A DNA stretch of 64,000 nucleotides, from assembly GCF_000585255.1 (NCBI RefSeq), contig NZ_JANL01000008.1, forward strand, positions 1 to 64,000, given 5' to 3'. A program made the position numbers and the translations under genes. How positions within the stretch are numbered: the first letter of the stretch is position 1; each line of letters starts with the position of its first letter. The notes under the pieces were generated by a model. The model was not told the DNA's origin. It ran no database searches and worked only from the letters and a program-made list of their open reading frames with translations. The DNA comes from Alkalibacterium sp. AK22 (GTDB lineage: Bacteria; Bacillota; Bacilli; Lactobacillales; Carnobacteriaceae_A). Shown piece by piece: positions 61,454 to 64,000 of this stretch.

Positions 61454-62694
61454 TACTGACCCTCCCATTTTTTGAAGCAGGTCACCGCATTGTGTCCTCC
61501 AAATCCAAGAGAATTATTAAGCGCGTAAAGGATATTCTTTTCTCTTGGTTCATTGGCAATATAGTCCAGGTCGCAGTCTGGATCTGCTGTGACATGGTTA
61601 ATTGTCGGTGGCAGAATGCCCTCCTGAAGAGCTTTAACTGCAGCAATTGCTTCAATAGCGCCGGCTCCACCCAGCAGGTGTCCGGTCATACTTTTTGTGC
61701 TGGAAACAGCTACCTTATTTGCAGCGACCTCTCCCATGGCGGCTTTGATGGCTGCTGTTTCAGATGAATCATTAGCCGGAGTCGATGTCCCGTGAGCATT
61801 GATATAGCCGACGTCTTCCGGCTGTATGTCTGCTTCTTCCATCGCTAGTTTCATAGCCCGAGCCGCTCCAGATCCGTCTGGAGAAGGGGCCGTCATGTGG
61901 AAACTGTCACCTGTTGCTCCGTAACCGACAATTTCCCCATAAATCTTTGCTTTCCTTTTCAAAGCTGACGTCAGGCTTTCAAGCATCAGTACGCCGGCTC
62001 CTTCACCCATAACAAACCCATGTCGGTTTTTGTCAAAAGGTGTAGAAGCTGCATTTGGGTCCTTGTTGTTGGATAAAGCTGTCAAAGCTGCGAAGCCGGA
62101 CATCCCGATTTCATTGATACTGGCTTCGGAACCTCCAGCGAGCATCATATCGGCATAACCATGCTTGATGGTACGGTATGCTTCTCCGATTGAGTTATTC
62201 CCGGATGCACAGGCTGTTACGATGGACAGGTTCGGTCCCTTGGCCCCTGTTGCAATGGAAATGTTTCCTGCTACCATGTTTCCAATCGCCATAGGAACGA
62301 AGAAGGGAGCTACCCGGTCCAGACCTTTTTCATGCATCTTGATGATTTGACTCTGCATGGCATTTAGTCCGCCTATGCCTGAGCCGACCATGACTCCCAA
62401 ACGGGTAGGGTCAATCGCTTCTATATCAATCTGGCTGTCTTTCATCGCTTCGAGCGCAGCAGCTACGCCATATTGTGAAAAAGGATCCATGCGCTTGGCC
62501 AGTTTTCTATCCATTACTTTTTTTGCTTCAAATTCTTTCACTTCACCGGCTACGTGCACATCAATGGCTTCTCCATCAAACTTTGTCAATGGGCCGATAC
62601 CATTTTTTCCATTTTTCAATCCATTCCAGAATTCTTCAGCAGAATTCCCTAAAGGGGTGACTGCACCCATTCCTGTCACTACTACTCTTTCCAT
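61453..62694 (-). CDS. fabF: 3-oxoacyl-ACP synthase II
   Basis: Condensing enzyme elongating acyl-ACP with malonyl-ACP. The 413-residue protein has VVTGMGAVTPLGN at the start, the catalytic Cys in SIVTACASGNNSIGEA (Cys about 164), HGTSTPANDSSE (His about 304) and STKSMTGHLLGGAGA (His about 341). It lies between fabG and accB. Confidence 0.98.
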   Translation of the reverse strand: MERVVVTGMGAVTPLGNSAEEFWNGLKNGKNGIGPLTKFDGEAIDVHVAGEVKEFEAKKVMDRKLAKRMDPFSQYGVAAALEAMKDSQIDIEAIDPTRLGVMVGSGIGGLNAMQSQIIKMHEKGLDRVAPFFVPMAIGNMVAGNISIATGAKGPNLSIVTACASGNNSIGEAYRTIKHGYADMMLAGGSEASINEIGMSGFAALTALSNNKDPNAASTPFDKNRHGFVMGEGAGVLMLESLTSALKRKAKIYGEIVGYGATGDSFHMTAPSPDGSGAARAMKLAMEEADIQPEDVGYINAHGTSTPANDSSETAAIKAAMGEVAANKVAVSSTKSMTGHLLGGAGAIEAIAAVKALQEGILPPTINHVTADPDCDLDYIANEPREKNILYALNNSLGFGGHNAVTCFKKWEGQ

Positions 62695-62710
62695 TGTTAG
62701 CCTCCTATGG

Positions 62711-63442
62711 TTATCCGTTCATCACCATGCCGCCGTCCACGTGGAACACTTGGCCGGTAATGTAGTGCTGATCACTCAAGAAGCCGACCAATTCGGCCAC
62801 TTCTTCTGCCTTGCCTAATCTGCTTAGCGGGACTGCTTCCAGAGCTTTCTCTTTGACTTCCTCTGATAGCTCGCCCGTCATATCTGACTCGATGAACCCT
62901 GGAGCGATGGCATTGGACAGGACTCCGCGTGGGGCAAGCTCTTTGGCAAGAGATTTGGTCAGGCCAATGACACCTGCTTTACTGGCTGCATAGTTAGCCT
63001 GACCAGGATTGCCGACAGTGCCAACGACACTGGACAGATTAATGATATGGCCGGCTCTCTGCTTGAGCATCACTTTCGCTACTTCCCTGGATGTATAAAA
63101 TGTACCCTTTAAATTTATGTTTAGTGTAGCGTCAAATTCTTCATCTGACATGCGGATAATCAAATTATCTCTGGTAATCCCTGCATTGTTTACCAGAACA
63201 TCAATTTTTTTAAATTGCTTTTTCGTTTCTTTTATGAGTGCTTTCGCGAATGTCGGATCACTGACATCTCCCGCTATGAAATGAGCTGTTCCCTTATAGG
63301 AGCTGTAGTGAGTCTTTGCTTCCTCAGACAACTCACTTCTTCCGTTAATCACGACCGTGTGTCCTTCTCTTAAAAACTTTTCAGCGATGGCTTTTCCAAT
63401 CCCCCGGGAGCTCCCCGTAACAATGATTGTTTTTGTATCCAT
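62711..63442 (-). CDS. fabG: 3-oxoacyl-ACP reductase FabG
   Basis: NADPH-dependent reductase of 3-oxoacyl-ACP. The 243-residue SDR protein has TGSSRGIGKAIAEKF (about 10-24), NNAGITRDNLI, catalytic Ser in NLSSVVGTVGNPGQ, YAASK (Tyr/Lys pair about 151/155) and the C-terminal GQVFHVDGGMVMN. Its place between fabD and fabF distinguishes it from the SDR at 48472. Confidence 0.97.
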   Translation of the reverse strand: MDTKTIIVTGSSRGIGKAIAEKFLREGHTVVINGRSELSEEAKTHYSSYKGTAHFIAGDVSDPTFAKALIKETKKQFKKIDVLVNNAGITRDNLIIRMSDEEFDATLNINLKGTFYTSREVAKVMLKQRAGHIINLSSVVGTVGNPGQANYAASKAGVIGLTKSLAKELAPRGVLSNAIAPGFIESDMTGELSEEVKEKALEAVPLSRLGKAEEVAELVGFLSDQHYITGQVFHVDGGMVMNG

Positions 63443-63457
63443 AAGTCCTCCCTAACT

Positions 63458-64000
63458 TCAGTTTCTGGCGATAAGCTTTTCGAATTGACTGACGTTTTCT
63501 ACATTTTTTGCCAAGACGCTCCGGTCAATGGCTTTAATGAAAGACCGCAACGTCTTACCTGGTCCTACTTCAATGAAGGTCTCAGCTCCATCTTTAATCA
63601 TCTGTGTGATCATCTGTTCAAAGTGCACGGATGACACCATCTGTGCTGTTAATTTTTCTGGTATGGAAGCAGCTTCCTGGTAGCGGCCCGCATCAACATT
63701 AGAATATACCGGACGAACTGGTTCCTTGAAAGTGAGTCCCTCCACCACAGACCTAAACTCATCTGCTGCCGGCTGAAGAAGCTGCGAATGAAACGGACCG
63801 CTCACATTCAGCTCAACGACACGTTTGGCGCCAGCTGACTCAGATGCTTTTGCAGCCAGCAAGACCCCTTCAGAGGAACCTGTCAAAACGAGCTGGGTAG
63901 GCGTATTGTAATTGGCCACAGCCACGTAGTGCCCAGAGGCAGTTACTTCTTTGCAAATGTCCTCAATTTTAAATGATTCAAGGCCGATGACTGCTGCCAT
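63458..64000 (-). CDS. fabD: Malonyl-CoA:ACP transacylase, partial (C-terminal part)
   Basis: Loads malonyl groups on ACP. Only about 180 residues are in the window, against roughly 310 for the family; the N-terminus with the GHSLGE active site lies beyond position 64000. What is present starts at the internal MAAVIGL segment and has VANYNTPTQLVLTG, the catalytic-His segment VSGPFHSQLL, and FIEVGPGKTL. The apparent ATG at 64000 is internal, not a start. Confidence 0.94.
   Translation of the reverse strand: MAAVIGLESFKIEDICKEVTASGHYVAVANYNTPTQLVLTGSSEGVLLAAKASESAGAKRVVELNVSGPFHSQLLQPAADEFRSVVEGLTFKEPVRPVYSNVDAGRYQEAASIPEKLTAQMVSSVHFEQMITQMIKDGAETFIEVGPGKTLRSFIKAIDRSVLAKNVENVSQFEKLIARN

Overview
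The window is a stretch of core chromosome from a low-GC Gram-positive bacterium, most likely a lactic acid bacterium of the order Lactobacillales. The family Carnobacteriaceae or a close relative is my best guess. The grounds are a Gram-positive PolC, the LexA/YnzC/Tkt/YneF neighbourhood, a CIRCE-controlled hrcA-grpE-dnaK cluster, the fabD-fabG-fabF-accB-fabZ-accCDA order, and a HemA-like gene that has lost its catalytic residue where a heme-making Bacillus has hemA. The genus cannot be fixed from sequence alone. Nearly all genes lie on the minus strand. The exceptions are a 29-codon small ORF (31182), plsC (36198) and lexA (43513). I saw no rRNA, tRNA, prophage, insertion sequence or CRISPR.

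Layout, in transcription order (high to low coordinate). 64000-57479: type II fatty acid synthesis and acetyl-CoA carboxylase operon, entering with a truncated fabD. 57351-51698: ysoA-like TPR gene, tig, clpX, engB and the degenerate hemA homologue. 51522-44263: obg, rnz, an SDR, a LapA-like membrane protein, degV, recJ, apt. 44148-40500: lexA on the plus strand with two SOS boxes, then ynzC, tkt, yneF. 40393-36855: a heterodimeric ABC exporter preceded by a near-perfect palindrome, converging on plsC. 35959-31363: rpsB, tsf, a frameshifted fumarate reductase, pyrH, frr. 31271-31182: the plus-strand small ORF. 30983-26430: uppS, cdsA, rseP, proS. 26346: polC. 21852-14545: rimP, nusA, ylxR, ylxQ, infB, rbfA, truB, ribF. 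14390-9589: hrcA, grpE, dnaK, dnaJ. 9375-7552: lepA. 6999-48: a CNNM/CBS membrane protein, a DNA glycosylase, a DUF3013 protein, prmA, deoC, rel, dtd.

Functionally the window is translation (initiation, elongation, recycling, ribosome maturation, proofreading), protein folding and quality control, membrane lipid and cell-wall carrier synthesis, DNA replication and repair, and the stringent response. Transcription units are well marked by rho-independent hairpins and several clear sigma-A promoters.

The items most worth attention are: the intact but catalytically degenerate HemA homologue beside engB; the 29-residue cationic amphipathic peptide gene with its own extended -10 promoter and strong ribosome binding site; the single-base frameshift in a fumarate reductase inserted between tsf and pyrH; a Shine-Dalgarno/start spacing in uppS that a small hairpin appears to correct; a 24-bp inverted repeat holding two tandem hairpins after lepA; and a palindromic candidate operator ahead of the ABC exporter.
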